From: Lepiota brunneoincarnata
Lineage: Eukaryota > Basidiomycota > Agaricomycetes > Agaricales > Agaricaceae
DNA: 64,000 nucleotides
Direction: 5' to 3'
Assembly: GCA_023014365.1 (NCBI GenBank)
Contig: JAEBUN010000009.1
Location: 558,001-622,000 of the forward strand
Each line of letters begins with the position of its first letter. Position 1 is the stretch's first letter. The notes beneath the pieces were generated by a model, which saw only the letters and a program-made list of their open reading frames with translations, did no database searches and was not told where the DNA came from. The position numbers and the translations under genes were made by a program. Positions 46,056 to 58,326 of the stretch are shown here, piece after piece.

Positions 46056-47253
46056 ATGAGCTCTACGTCCGCACCATCTCAGGCACGCCGTAAAGGCCCA
46101 AAGCAGCCACCTCGCCTTCCCCTGTCGGCGTTCACACCACCCAACTCCGGAACATCAGACAGGTTTCCTTTACCGCCCAGCCCTAGCACCGTTCACCCCG
46201 AGAATGTTGTCGATGCTCATGTAGTAGGCGATCCAAAGCTGGAGAAGTGGCAAAAGGAGGTGGGCCAGATCCAAGGCACTCGGGTCCTGTGGCGTGGTAT
46301 TGTCCGTGCGGGCCGCCGAGGCGGAGGAGATTCTCAAAGAGTGAGCAATTGCCCCCCTTCCCCTATCATGTTATCTTCAATTGAATGGCCGGCGAACCTA
46401 GACTGGAAGCGCACTCTAACAAAGACAACATCATCTCCCTCATCATCTCTTTCAGCCTTGACGATCCTGCCTCGATATCTGCAGCAACAGGCATATCCGT
46501 CACACCTAGTCTACCAACATCATATTCCACTGTATTTACCAAATCTACGCCGCAATCTATTGCCGCCTTGCGAGAAGTCCTTCAGAAAGGACGGCCTGTG
46601 GACATTGAGATTCAAACGTCCATGACGGATGCCTCGCTAGAGGGCTTTGAAGATTTTCTGACCAAGGCCACAGCGGATTTGCAAGGAGTCCCTCCCATTA
46701 TTTTGTGTGAGCACAGATGTCTACGTTCTCAAGTAGCCGGAAACTAACACGATATATCTACAGCCAACCTACTCCCGCCCCCCCACGACCTCGACTTGCC
46801 GATTGTCAAATTGATGGGCCACCCGACGTACCATACCTTCCAGGCTCAGGTGGCCGCACTTTCGCTCTTCCCATCGGCATATGTCAAGTACCTCCCGCCT
46901 GTTTGGGGTGCAACTACACCATCGACTCCCCTGCCTGGGGCAGCAATGGATAACTCGGGAGCCAAGGAACAGCGAGAATGGAAGCGCAGAATCAAGATGT
47001 ATCGTACGTGCAGATGCTACATACCGTTTGTGGAAGTGACTTTGATGCACCCTGCACAGTTGGACCGGTTATGGAGGCGTTTGGTTTTCAACGAATAATT
47101 TTCGGGTCTTCGCCTCCGGCGGCTTCGCACGTGCCATCAAATTGTGGGGACTGGTACAATGTAGCTCGGGAATCACTTGCTGAACTCGGGGTGGAACAAG
47201 AATTCATTGATAGCGTTTTCTCACTCAACGCCCAGAAAGTGTATGGCAACTAA
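46056..47253 (+). CDS. Amidohydrolase-like (metal-dependent hydrolase) protein
   Basis: Starts at ATG 46056 (MSSTSAPSQARRKGPKQ), followed by a Pro-rich leader and a domain containing ENVVDAHVVGD, LSVRAAEAEEILKE, NIISLIISFSLDDPAS, VKLMGHPTYHTF, KYLPPVWG and RIIFGSSPP. The VDAH start and the RIIFGSSP end resemble an amidohydrolase TIM barrel that has lost part of its metal site, since only one His of the usual HxH is evident. Introns with good signals end exons at AAAGA|GTGAGC, TTGT|GTGAGC and TATC|GTACGT. To enter the conserved RAAEAEEILKE stretch the frame must move +1 near 46282-46290, at a GGG run. Stop TAA 47251-47253. No clear metal ligands or substrate can be named. Confidence 0.55.
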
Positions 47254-47563
47254 AATTGTATTATATGTACTTTTTATTTTTTTGCAGGAATGGAACAAGA
47301 CGCAATGGGCGGTACTAGACTAAAGCCGATGGGAGTTGTGGGCGTGTGTTGGGGCGTCAATAACTAAGTTTGCAGGGTTGTGCCACGTGACTGGACCAAG
47401 AATGGGGGATTGACTAGATCGAACACACGCTGCAGCGTGCACGCGTTCTGCCATCTTGTGGGTCCTGCTCATATCCTTTCCAAGTATAAGTAGGCCCCAC
47501 AACCTCCTTCCCCTTCTCCACCTAACTGCCACCCTTTGTGAGCAGGCTCTTTGATCCTACCCA
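47254..47563. promoter_or_regulatory. Promoter region of the large unrecognised gene
   Basis: About 310 bases. A TATA-like TATAAG at about 47485 and a pyrimidine-rich stretch (CCTCCTTCCCCTTCTCC) precede the ATG at 47564, a usual fungal core-promoter look. Confidence 0.45.
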
Positions 47564-50341
47564 ATGTCGCGGGTTTCCGGTCCAACAGAGGAACCAGCGC
47601 CCAGTGGCTCCACTGATTCCTCGTGAGCCTTAGATCGTGTCGTCCTTCGTGGTCACTTTCGATAACGTTTGATACAGGAGCAGCCGGGAGTCATCTCCCG
47701 AACGCGTAAGATGATTTACCGCCGAATAATTCACTCAATCTAACCTCGTTTTTGCAGGGCACCTCTAAAAAGCGGTCTTTATCTCCCGAATCCGAGCGTG
47801 ATGAATCGGTTGGACCGCCTGCCGTTGATGACACATCTCCGCCTCCCGACCAGCCTGTTATTCGTCAAGGCTTAGCTTTTGCAGCCAGAAATGTTAATAC
47901 CTATAAGGCATCTCTGAATACTTCAAAAATTAATACTTTCCTTCCGGGTCAGGAGGTCCATACGGGGGCTGTGGGAGTATCTCCCTCAGCCGCAAGTCCC
48001 ACTACATCAGGGCCTCAAATGTCCTCTGCTAGTCCGACGCCAGCACCGACAACCTCTACTCCAGCAACATCTTCGCCCCATTTGTCTGCCACCAGCACGC
48101 CTTCTGATAGGTCCTCAGCGCCGAAGGGGGCGAGAAAGGCATCGAAAGGGTCCGCTAACAAAAAAGCCAAACACGCGGAGGATGTTTCATTCACCACAGG
48201 AAGATTCCGCATTGCCCAATATAGTTCAACACCAAGTGATAAACCCCCGCTTGCATCATGGACAGGGCCCTTATTCGTCTATGTACAGGGCGCCGGTGCC
48301 CTCGGTTGAGATAACACCACCAGAACCCTCACCTATACCACCACAGTCCTCTCTGTCCCCACCTCCCACCACAAACTCGAAAACAGTTCTAAATAGCCGG
48401 AGAACAATGGCGCAAGCTTCGCAACCTCCGGCGTCCACATTCTCAGGACGACCTTCGAGAGCACCACCAACGCCGCCCGGCCCACCACCTCCTCTACGGG
48501 ATGATTCCGCCAGCCAAATAAGCACTGGTCAGTCTCGAGCTCGTCCAGGACATACCATTCGTGCTCCGCCGCCATCTCAGCTAATCCCGAGTTCACTTTC
48601 TCCACCGCCCGGTGCCACTACACGTGGCTCTTATCCACCTCTGCCTCCTCACCCGTCCGTCAGCCGTATGCCGAATAGCGGTTATTATCGACGCAACTAT
48701 GAGCAAGACACGCAGGCCCTTCGTTCCATGAACCACTCTCGGCCCTCCCCTGCGCTGGTCCAGATGCGCCAAACATCCAGTATACATGACCCGGCTATGG
48801 CTCCCCCTCCCAGTGCAGGGGTTTCTTTCAAAGGAAAGGAGAGGGAAGCCCCCGCATACGGTAATGTGCTATCTTAGCTTGGTATGTGGTGATGTTCATC
48901 AGGTATGACTAGGTGAGCACCACCATCCCGAAGTTTCCAGACCAACCAAAGGCGCTATTCGTCTGGTAACGGCTTTAATTGAGGATAAAAGGGTGAATCC
49001 GCCAGATCATTTACTAGCGGAGGTCCACATTCGATGTTGGGGTGGCAGCAGACCCGAGGAACTTTGGTGTGATGCCAAGGACCTGGTGAGTACGGAAGTT
49101 GCCTTCCTGTCGTTCAGAACTTACCGTACCCCAGAGCGAAGCGCTCCAGGCAAGCGCTTCTAGGATCGATGGTTGGTACTAGATCGACTTGTCGTTGATC
49201 GGCACTACATTTACCATTAAAAATTTCAGGGCCGGCCAAAGTGTTCACAAGACGCGGGGATTACCGACAATGCTTTCTTCGTATTACACATGAACAGGTG
49301 GATAAATTCAACTCGATGAATCTCGCTTTAGCGCCAGATAGAACGGTACACATCACCGTTGAACATGTGAGTGTTAAATCCGCCGTGATGTATATGTAAT
49401 GTCTAATTGATTGGCCTTTATGCAGTTTAATCCTCCTGAGACAGCGAGGTTAACTAACGCTTATGATTGGCGGACGATGCCCTGGCACGGTTCTCAGCAT
49501 CAGCGTCATGACTGATGGAAGGTTTCTAACCGAGACCTCAAGAAAGCGCCCAGCCTATAGTGATGATCGCAGTTCTCCAGAATATCCCCCAGACTCTCCG
49601 AGACACATATCATACAGCAGTCAATCGAGCAATACAACAAACCAGGATCCCAGGTTCGAAGCGCCCCCACTCTCTCGCCACTCTTCGTCTGGATACCCCC
49701 GAAAAAGAAGTCACGTTTCGGATATGGAATCTCCCATCGAGGATGTACAGAATGTTCAATCCAATCTCATGGATACCAGCAATGACTACGGGAACACAGG
49801 CTATGATTCATCTAATTCTGACGACAAACGACTTGTGGTTGCCGACATGGTAGAAGATCTTCTGCGAAATGATATCAGTTTTGATCGGTTCTTCCACTTG
49901 TACAGTTCGGTCAAGTTGGCCAGCATCCTGCAGGCCTATCGGATGGCAGAGGATATCTGCAAGAAGTATGTCGGGCGCGCACTACCGATGAAGGGAGGTA
50001 AAATTCATAAGATCACCGAGGTTTGTATTTATTCTTGCCTGTCGCAGCCTGATTTTTACTTACTCTCGCAGATGGATGTCACCCGAGCTCTACATGTCAG
50101 TGAGCCAAATGTATTCGTGGGAGATGGCAAAGAAATGTTCAGGCTCCTTGAACTGTATGGGGAGAGGGGCAAACGCGGCGAAAACCCAAAAGTAATCGAG
50201 ATGTTCAGGGACGACTATCGTCCAGATAATAATATGTTACCCATCAAGCGGCTTCAATGGCTCCTTCGGGAGACAGATAATCGGTGGATGCAAGAGCACC
50301 CGGAGGTGGGTGGCGATCAGCGCTCTTCAAGAACGACGTAA
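47564..50341 (+). CDS. Large protein of unrecognised family
   Basis: Not recognised. The model starts ATG 47564 (MSRVSGPTEEPAPS) and joins small 5' exons across GTGAGC and GTAAGA donors to a long Ser/Pro/Thr-rich region (KKRSLSPESERDES onwards) with many Pro runs. A conserved-looking globular block follows: KGAIRLVTALIEDKRVNPPDH, LLAEVHIRCWGGSRPEEL, WCDAKDL, ASASRIDG, VFTRRGDYRQCFLRITHE and NAYDWRTMPWHG. The C-terminus is another disordered stretch and a helical part (VVADMVEDLLRNDISFDRFF, MDVTRALHVSEPNVF, IKRLQWLLRETDNRW). Frame moves of +1 are needed near 48240-48290 and 49508-49516. The Pro/Ser-rich arms around a compact core suggest a nuclear or regulatory protein; that is only inference. 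Alternatively the 3' part after 49513 is a separate gene. Confidence 0.5.
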
Positions 50342-50557
50342 TATTGTTGGTTGGATTTCTCGTTCCTCGCGCTCATAGACTTTACCTTTGTATTGCATTC
50401 GTCGTGCTAGTCATACCTCTGCTTTGTCGTTTTTGTTACTGTTTTCGATAGCTCTCCTTGTTGCCATGATCTAATCATGCAGAACATATTTAAAGCTCCG
50501 ACCGATTTATTGATCAATCTCGAACGCGTCGTATACGATAACGCGGACCCCTTAATC

Positions 50558-52656
50558 ATGGCATCTAGCATCGAGCTCATAAACCCAAAGGCAGAAAGCG
50601 TACGACGTGCAGCAGCCTTGCAGGTACGTTTCTTCTCTACCTATCTGTCCCGTCGACTGAAATTATAGCTCAGGTGAACACCACCGGGGCTATGGGCCTT
50701 GCCAGTGTCGTAAAAGGCAACCTGGGTTAGTGATTCAACGCTTAATTTTTTGAGCCTTAGGTTCAATTCGCTTCAAGGGCCTAGAGGGACGTTGAAGATG
50801 CTCGTGGATGGCGCCGGACAGATTAAAATCACGAAAGATGGAAAAGTCTTGCTATCAGAAATGCAAATTCAGAATCCCACTGCGGCTATGATTGCTCGGA
50901 CAGCTGTGGCCCAGGACGATCAGGTCGGAGACGGGACGACGTCGGTTGTATTGCTGGTTGGAGAGTTGTTGAAGCAGGCAGATCGGTACACATCTGAGGG
51001 CGTGCACCCGACGGTTATCGCGGAAGGGTTTGATCAGGCGAAGAAGGAGGCTTTGAAGGTGGGCTGCCTCAGGCTACCGAACCATACCTGGATGATTTTT
51101 GCTAACTTTTGTCTGTTCCCAGTTTTTGGATCAGTTTAAGATTCCTACGAAAGCGGATCGCGCCACTCTGATTAATACCGCCCATACCTCGTTGGCCACA
51201 AAATTGAACGCTGCATTGGCAAAGAAGTTGGCAACTGATGTTGTCGATGCCGTGCTGACTATTCGTCCTCCGCCGCCTCCATCAGGTAAATACTTTTTTT
51301 GTCGTGTCCCGCAGTAGATAATAACACCGCGAACAGGGTCACCAGAACAATTCCGTTCGCCAATCGACCTCCATATGGTTGAGATCATGAAAATGCAACA
51401 TCGCACTGCGTCTGAAACACAGTTAATTCGTGGTCTTGTTCTTGACCATGGTGCCCGGCATCCGGACATGCCCAAACGGGTAGAAAACGTGTATATCTTG
51501 ACTCTCAATGTCAGTCTCGAGTACGAGAAGACGTACGTCCACCTGTCTCTCCACGGTTTCGAGGGAGTTTACGTTGATGATGGTTATTCTATCTCAGGGA
51601 GGTTAACTCCGGTTTCTTTTACTCTTCGGCGGAGCAACGGGAAAAGCTCGTGGAGTCCGAGAGGCGGTTCACGGACGCAAAGGTCAAGAAAATAATCGAA
51701 CTCAAGAATCTGGTGTGCGATCAAGCCGTTGATTCGAAAGAGAAGCAGAAGAACTTTGTGGTTATTAACCAAAAGGGAATCGATCCCATGAGCCTGGATC
51801 TATTCGCTAAGAATGGAATTCTGGCGCTTAGACGAGCGAAGCGTCGTAACATGGAACGGTGAGGGTGGCCCTGTCCCAACTTCACATTTGATTAGAACTT
51901 TGTGCAGGCTTCAGTTGGTTTGTGGAGGCACTGCGCAAAATTCCGTGGACGACCTGACACCTGACGTCCTTGGTTGGGCTGGCCTCGTGTACGAGCATAC
52001 CTTAGGCGAGGAAAAGTATACTTTTGTGGAAGAGGTCAAAGATCCCAAATCCGTAACCGTACTCATCAAAGGACCCAACGCCCACACCACACAACAAATC
52101 CAAGATGCCCTTCGAGATGGACTACGTGCCGTAAAGAATGCTGTCGAAGACGAGGCCCTTGGTCCCTGGAGCAGGCGCGTTTGAAGTTGCATGTTCGGCC
52201 CATTTGAGTGGCCCAGTGAAGAAGTCCGCGAAAGGCCGGGCAAAGATGGGTGTGCAGGCTTTTTCGGACGCCTTGCTTATCATTCCCAAGACGTTGGCAG
52301 CCAACGGCGGGTTTGATGTACAAGACGTCGTCGTCGCTTTGCAGGTAAGTCACGTTCTGCTCCTCCCCCTCTTTTCGGCCGTTATAGACTATATATCAGG
52401 ATGAGCAAGCTGAGGGAAATGTGGTTGGGCTTGACCTTGAGTCGGGTGAACCTTTTGATCCTACAGTTGAGGGTATTTGGGATAATTACCGAGTCAAGAG
52501 ACAAATGCTGCACTCCTGGTATGGCTCCTCGATACCACTACCACTCCTCGCGTATTAATCTACCTCCATAGCTCCGTGATTGCGATCAATCTGCTATCGA
52601 CTGATGAAATCCTAAGGGCTGGTCGTAGCTCCCTCAAGCCAGAAGGCGCCCAGTAG
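50558..52656 (+). CDS. CCT6: T-complex chaperonin subunit zeta (CCT6), one-base frame break
   Basis: CCT6 is one of eight subunits of the cytosolic chaperonin that folds actin, tubulin and WD40 proteins. The product starts [21 protein letters not shown] and shows [29 protein letters not shown], the ATPase motif [32 protein letters not shown] and [10 protein letters not shown]. It ends VKGRA-like [35 protein letters not shown] and [10 protein letters not shown] with TAG 52654-52656. Splice junctions keep frame throughout, e.g. NLG|PRG and MLHS|CSV. One exception is at 52161-52162: CTT GGT CCC TGG should read CTT GTC CCT GGA to give [11 protein letters not shown]. Since the gene is essential and single-copy in fungi, the extra G is very likely an assembly error. 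Confidence 0.93.
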
Positions 52657-53057
52657 GAGTAAATCGAGGTAGCCATCCACTGTGTAGGTTTACAGCCACT
52701 TAATCTATCATCTCAAGCAATTTGATTAGTCGAAGTCAATGCGAGTATTCAGTTTTTCTTAATGATCGCTATGAACTATGCATTACAGTTTCTGTGCGGA
52801 TATTTGCTTGTTTACGAATATGAAAACCGAAAAGGTCCAGGAAAGCAGCGAGCATCAAGTTCACAAGAACAGAAAGCGAGTGATTGAACTAATAATGATA
52901 AGAATATACACTGAAGAGAGGACCCGACCAAATAATCGATCAGTAAGTTAGGTGATGTAAACTAATTGGCAAGAAGGTAAAACAAGGCAACAACAACTGG
53001 GAAGGACACAGCGGAAGCGCGAGCTTTGCAGTCGGAAACAAATACTGCTAGACCACT
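52657..53057. other. Convergent 3' flanks of CCT6 and Set9
   Basis: About 400 AT-rich bases between two convergent stops. Holds both 3' UTRs and terminators; no gene seen. Confidence 0.55.
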
Positions 53058-56000
53058 TCAAGCATCGGATGTTTCGGAGCATGCATCGTCCCAGCCAGCA
53101 TGAATGAAGCTGGGTTTACTGGAATCTGCGTATGCCTGTGAGCAGTACTGCATGGGCTTGTGGACGAACTGATGGTGGTGGGGTTTGGGAACGATGGGGT
53201 AAATCTGAACGACGTCCATAGCTGCCTCATCTTCCGAGGATACACTAGAGGGGTAGCTAAAGCTGTCGGATGTTGGACTTTGTGGGGTTGATGTCACATC
53301 CGAATTGACCTATGGAAGGGGCAAGATGTATCAGCGCCGATTAACATCTATCTGCCAGACAACTGACCTCATCGCCAGCGAGTCCGTGTCTAGGCGTATG
53401 CATCGATTGCACTCTTCGCCCAGTTCGATCCACGACAACCGGGTTTTTAGCCAACCTATCTGACTCCTTCTCTTTGCCGCCGTAGTCCAACGAAGGACCG
53501 GAACCAGGAGAAACAGAGGCGGAGGCCCAGCGACGTTTAGCAAAAGTGAAAGGAGATGGTTTATATGTTAGGGCACCAAGGGGCAAGGCCGGCGAGGCTA
53601 AGGGGAGATCTTGATGGTCTTGCTCTGAGTCGACGATAGTTGGAGCGGGCGACGACAAGTGATCTTCCGGTGTATCAACGCCCTGTTCATCCTCGGATGA
53701 TGAAGAATCGTCACGCAACACAGGACTAGCCCAGACCTGCAGCGCAAAGCTGAGAGGATTGGGGTTGGAGACCAAGGTAGCACCCTTGAAGGTTGATGCT
53801 CGACGGGGAAAGACCTTCTGGAGGGGAAGGATATCACCCTCATCTCCATATATTTCTAAAGACGCCTTCTTCTTGGGGGATTCCTCATCGTTAACGGGAT
53901 CGTCGTTTTCTCTTTTCTTACGAGGAGAGAAGCGCGTAGGCTTGGGTGGTTCGGTTCTCTCCTTACGAGCGGACCCGTTGTCCTCGACTGGCACAACGGC
54001 CACGGCCGCGGCCCTGGCAGCCCTTTGTTGAGCCTTCAAGATGGTGTCTTTCCTCCCGAATCTTCCATTCATATTCCTAGGTTGTATGAGTAATGGTTTT
54101 CCTGGAATCTGTGTTGTTGTTTCTTCCATCTTTACGATAGGAACGTGGCTGAGCAACTTGTCAGACAGACGCGGTCTGCCCCTCTTGCGTTTGATGGTTT
54201 CGGGAGAATCATGGGGACTGGCCTGAGTGCTTTCGGGCTGCATTGAATCTTTGCTCGGAGGGGATTTGCAAGATGATGCCGTCGCAGCAGCTGATGTCGT
54301 GTTTGCACTGGTGGAGGATTTAGTAACATTGGTGTGTGTCTGCTTCAGCTTGAGGATTATTGGTGGTGTAGCATCGGTCTTTCGACGCTTGGCTGCCTGG
54401 CCCTTCCTCACAAGAGCCTTCCTTCCTGGGTCGTTTGCTGGCAGACGCGGCGGCGGCGAGCTTACGGTCCAACACAGGAAGCGTTTTCTGGGTCACACGC
54501 TTGTTGAGTTCCAGGGGAGCTGACTCTTCCCTGGGAGTGACTGAGAATGCGGTTCCATGTGGAGGCACACGGCGAGGCCACGGCTGGTTATAGATAGCAA
54601 AGTGTCGCAGACACCTGTTGCAAGTACTGTGAGTTGTCTACCATGGCAGACAAGGGATACGGCATTACCTAGGGCAATCATGCTTCTTCCGTTTCCTCCC
54701 ATTCTCAAACCCAAGTCCCCAGACGACTTTCGAATCCACCGAAATGACAGGCAATACGTTTGCACACGTCGCACAGGTCGGCAGGGGTTTTCCATCTGCA
54801 CCCCGAGGTGCATCAGGTTTCGGTGGCAGCTTGCTTGGCTCAATGCTGGCTAGGGACGCAGGACGTGCCCGTAGCACGCGAGCCTCAACTTCCTCTTTTT
54901 TGATTTGCATGGCTTCTTTTGCGGCTTTCGGAGGGCGACCCCGCTTAGGTGTCCCTGAAGGAGTAGTGGATGTAGTCTCTTTGGCTTTGCTCTTGTCTTT
55001 TTCCATAGAGAAAAAAGCCGACGCTGATCGAGTTAAACGCTTCACGGGAGTAGCAGGTGAACTTTCCTCCCGGGAGGACTTCCCATCAAGTTTGCTACAA
55101 GTGGCTTGGGTATCTTGAGCCTTCTGTCGACGTGTCGAGATGATGGAACGAAACGGGGTGGAAGAATCACTCCGAGGGGTGGTCTCTCCAACGGAAGAAA
55201 GTGAGCTGAGGGAAGAGGAAGAGCGAGCGGGGGGTTCAGGGGGGATGGGCGTCAAAGGGTCGCGAGCGTCAGATATACCAGGAGGGATGGAGGGGGTGAG
55301 TGAAGTCAGTTCGGAAGCCGTGTCCGCTTCTGTCGTTAATTCGATGTCTCCGTCAGCTGGAATATCCTCGGCGTCAGGCCAAAGGTACTTTGTTATCCTC
55401 CTCGCTCTCGCTTTCGTCACTTTCCTCCTCACGAGGTAACAATGGCATACACCCCTCGTCGAGTCCTCCTCTCGTCGACATTGAGAGGAACCTTGGAGTC
55501 GGCATCAGAAGGCATTTCCGAATCGGAATCGCTATCAGAATTCGAGCTAGAACCGCTTTGGCTGCCGTCGTCCTCTTCATGATCAGGAGCGTAACCCCCC
55601 CTGCCATTTTTTTCGCACGTCTCACATAGACAGTGGCGATTCTTGCGTCCAACTAGCAAGGCGAATCAGCAAATAACCGTCGAGGGACTGGGTGTTGAAC
55701 GCACAATAACCATCCCCATAATGTGCCGTAATCTCTTCGCCAATGTTGATAGGCCTGAGAACGCGGAATGTGATGTACCTTCCTTCGCGAAAGAGCTCAC
55801 AGTTGTTGTTACAGTCATGCTGTCATGGGGTGGGTCAGGCAGCCGAAAAGGAAGAAAAGCAATGTGCCCACATTGACAAATCGGGCTGGACCCAAGAAGA
55901 GGTGGTTCTTTTTCATGGATTTGGAATGGATGACGCTGAAATCCCGCCTAATGTCTCCATTGCGCATGCCTGCCCGCTTGAGTTCTCTGTCTTCTTCGTC

Positions 56001-56780
56001 TGTGAGATTAGCCATTGAACCCTTGAGCTCGGTGATGACTGCACCGGGGGCGAGGTAGCGGGTCGCGAGAATGCATAGTTCAGATTTGCCTGTCTTGTGA
56101 GCGTAGCGAGACGTGTGGGCGATTTCGATTGACCCCGTAGGGTGATAAAGCTCCAAGTATCGCGAGGCATGTCTGTATGCGCATTACAAAGTGTGAGAGG
56201 AGAACAGGGGAGGTGCGGGAAAACCGAAAGAACGCACGTGGCAAATGCATTAATCTGCTTTTGGGTGTAAGACTTGAGGTAGTAGCGGATGGCAGGGAGT
56301 CTATTGGAGAGTGGGAATGGTGAGCACTCCATGCTGAACAGGGTCGAGTGGGCTACAGAGTGGTGGCCCGAGAGGCAAGAAGAGGGCGTTAACCTACTTG
56401 AGGATATCGTCGGTGGCTTGGCGGACAGCATTCTGGACGGTGCCTTTGTAGAGAACGAGCTAGTCGGGTGGAAGAGGGGAAGGGGGGTTGGGGAGGAGGC
56501 GCGTTTCGCAGGATTAGGACTGGACGCGAAGAAGGTGCCGGCCAGCAAGACTTACGCGTCGGACGATTTGGAGCAGCTCCTGTGCGTCGGTCTTGGGCAG
56601 GCGCCTGCCTGAGTCCATCTTGTGCACATAGAGGGGGACAGCACCGGTGCCGAGCTTCTCGACGAGGATATGACTGATAAAGTCGTCGTCGTTGGAGAGG
56701 TCGCGCATATTCATGACCTTTGTTGGGCGCCAGACGAGGGGTGCGGTGGCACCATGAGCATGAAGGGGGATGGGCGCCAT
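53058..56780 (-). CDS. SET9: Histone H4-K20 methyltransferase Set9 (KMT5/SUV420 type)
   Basis: The N-terminal helical part (MAPIPLHAHG at ATG 56780, RDLSNDDDFISHILVEKLG) is followed by a SET domain with ELCILATRYLAPGAVITELKG, DFSVIHSKSMKKNHLFLGPARFVN, HDC, CELFREGRYITFRVLRP, GEEITAHYG and a zinc-binding post-SET CLCETCEK. This set is specific to SUV420/Set9 enzymes, which methylate histone H4 lysine 20. A very long disordered tail carries two AT-hook-like motifs (KRGRPPKA, KRKRGRPRL) and a central CATCANVLP cysteine pair. The last intron joins GDE to VNSDVTSTP and the stop is 53058. In the tail, just after the post-SET region, the frame shifts +1 twice, near 55430-55440 and 55374-55385, around an acidic REEESDESESEEDNK stretch. 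I regard these as sequence errors. Confidence 0.88.
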
Positions 56781-57486
56781 CGACAACTCGGTCGATGCGA
56801 TGGAGTTGGGAAGAGGAGAAGAAGGGGAGGGGGAGAATGGCGGCCAAAGCAACGGGACGAAAGAAAGACTGACACGCGTGTTACGTAATCTGTGCCTGCT
56901 CGTCATCATCCAATCTCCTCTGCGAACAATCTCCACGTTTCACCCATCCCATCAGTCGCAATAAGTACCACATTGCAACCTCACACAGCCCGATGCTCAT
57001 GGCACGCACTGCTCTCCGACGTCTAATATTAGATCCGGTGTCCAAAAAGTTTCATGCAGATACGGAGGATCCTACATCCCGAACGGTGTACCCTGTACAG
57101 CAGTCACTCCGGCCATCCATCCCCAATAACATAGCCGAGCCACGTTAATTCTTGATCAGCAATAATGATCGACGAGAGAGAATTCAATTTCAACTTGCAA
57201 AAATCTCAGATTTCTTCGCAGGTACCTTACTTGCTATCGAGGGCTCTCTCCATTCTCCTGGTTTCGAGGCTGTTTGTCAATTGCGGCACACACAATCGGG
57301 GTCCAGACAAGTTGGACGTTTTGCTGGCTCGGCGCTAATGGACTCTTATTTTAAGCCGACGGCGCCATCTAACACAACCCCTCCGCCTTGATGTGAGTCA
57401 CGCTATTCTATCTCTCTTCCTAACTTCAAGCTCCCCACCCATTCACGGATTTTGGGCTTGTCGTCGACCTAACCTCTCTTTCACCG

Positions 57487-58326
57487 ATGGAGATAATGCT
57501 CTATGGCTTACACATACCCCAACTTGAGCATCCTTCCCGCTTAGGCAGCGACTCATTTCACCTTTTACAACCAGCACATGTCCAACCACCGATCTCTCTT
57601 GAAAACCTGGAGGCCCATGGTCAATTACGGACCCCAATGTTCCTGGACCCCAATCCAGCAGCCACGAACCCAAATCGACTGGACTCCATTCCCGAGTGGG
57701 AATACAGCCTCGATTACCACCCTCTCGTGCTGAGGGATCCCAAGCAAAAGGGGGGTCATTTTCATAGGCTAAGATACCACGATTCATTAGGCTGCTGCGC
57801 GATCTTCAACCAATCACATACCCGCCTCAGCCTCATTTGTCTAGCTCCCAGCCCCCTTGGAAGAGCTACACACCGTCGCTCGACCAATCTCCAACTCTGC
57901 CCCACAACGAGCGCCCAGTCAGCAAGGGTCTCCCACCTACCTAAAGGCCACCGCTTAACACCACCTGTGGCACGACACTGCGGGCGAGCCCCCTCTTCTC
58001 CATAATGAGCAGGCAGGAGCCTATCCCATCCCGGCCTTCTCCTTCCCTCAGTCACTCGGTTAATCTTGTCTATTCGACAACAGCTACACACACACACACA
58101 ACCGACCCTACCGCTCCGTTCTCCGCAGTGATCCATACCCCAACTCGGAGATATCGGCCGTATCGACCATCGACCTCCCTCCGCCTACAATCGAATCCGT
58201 ACATGAACATCTAAAGTCGGCAATGCGACAGGAAAGTTCCAATGCCAGGTATATTCATTTATTCACCCGCCGGAACCGCCACCGCTCCCAAGGGTGCTAT
58301 TACTCGGATGTGTCAACGAGGTACCC
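57487..58326 (+). other. Possible coding tract, Pro/Gln/Ser-rich, frame unclear
   Basis: From an ATG at 57487 a frame runs for 172 codons (MEIMLYGLHIPQLEHPSRLG). Other frames carry similarly coding-like text further on, such as YPPQPHLSSSQPPWKSYTPS and LPPPTIESVHEHLKSAMRQE, the latter before a plausible AG|GTATAT donor near 58238. The composition resembles the disordered part of a fungal transcription factor. No domain was recognised and no single spliced model satisfied me. It may be a real gene with base errors, a decayed gene, or chance. Confidence 0.25.

Noticed and set aside
48271..48605. Minus-strand frames opposite the Pro-rich part of the unrecognised gene
   Set aside because: Gly/Val-rich text is the reverse translation of Pro/Ser codons; shadows only.
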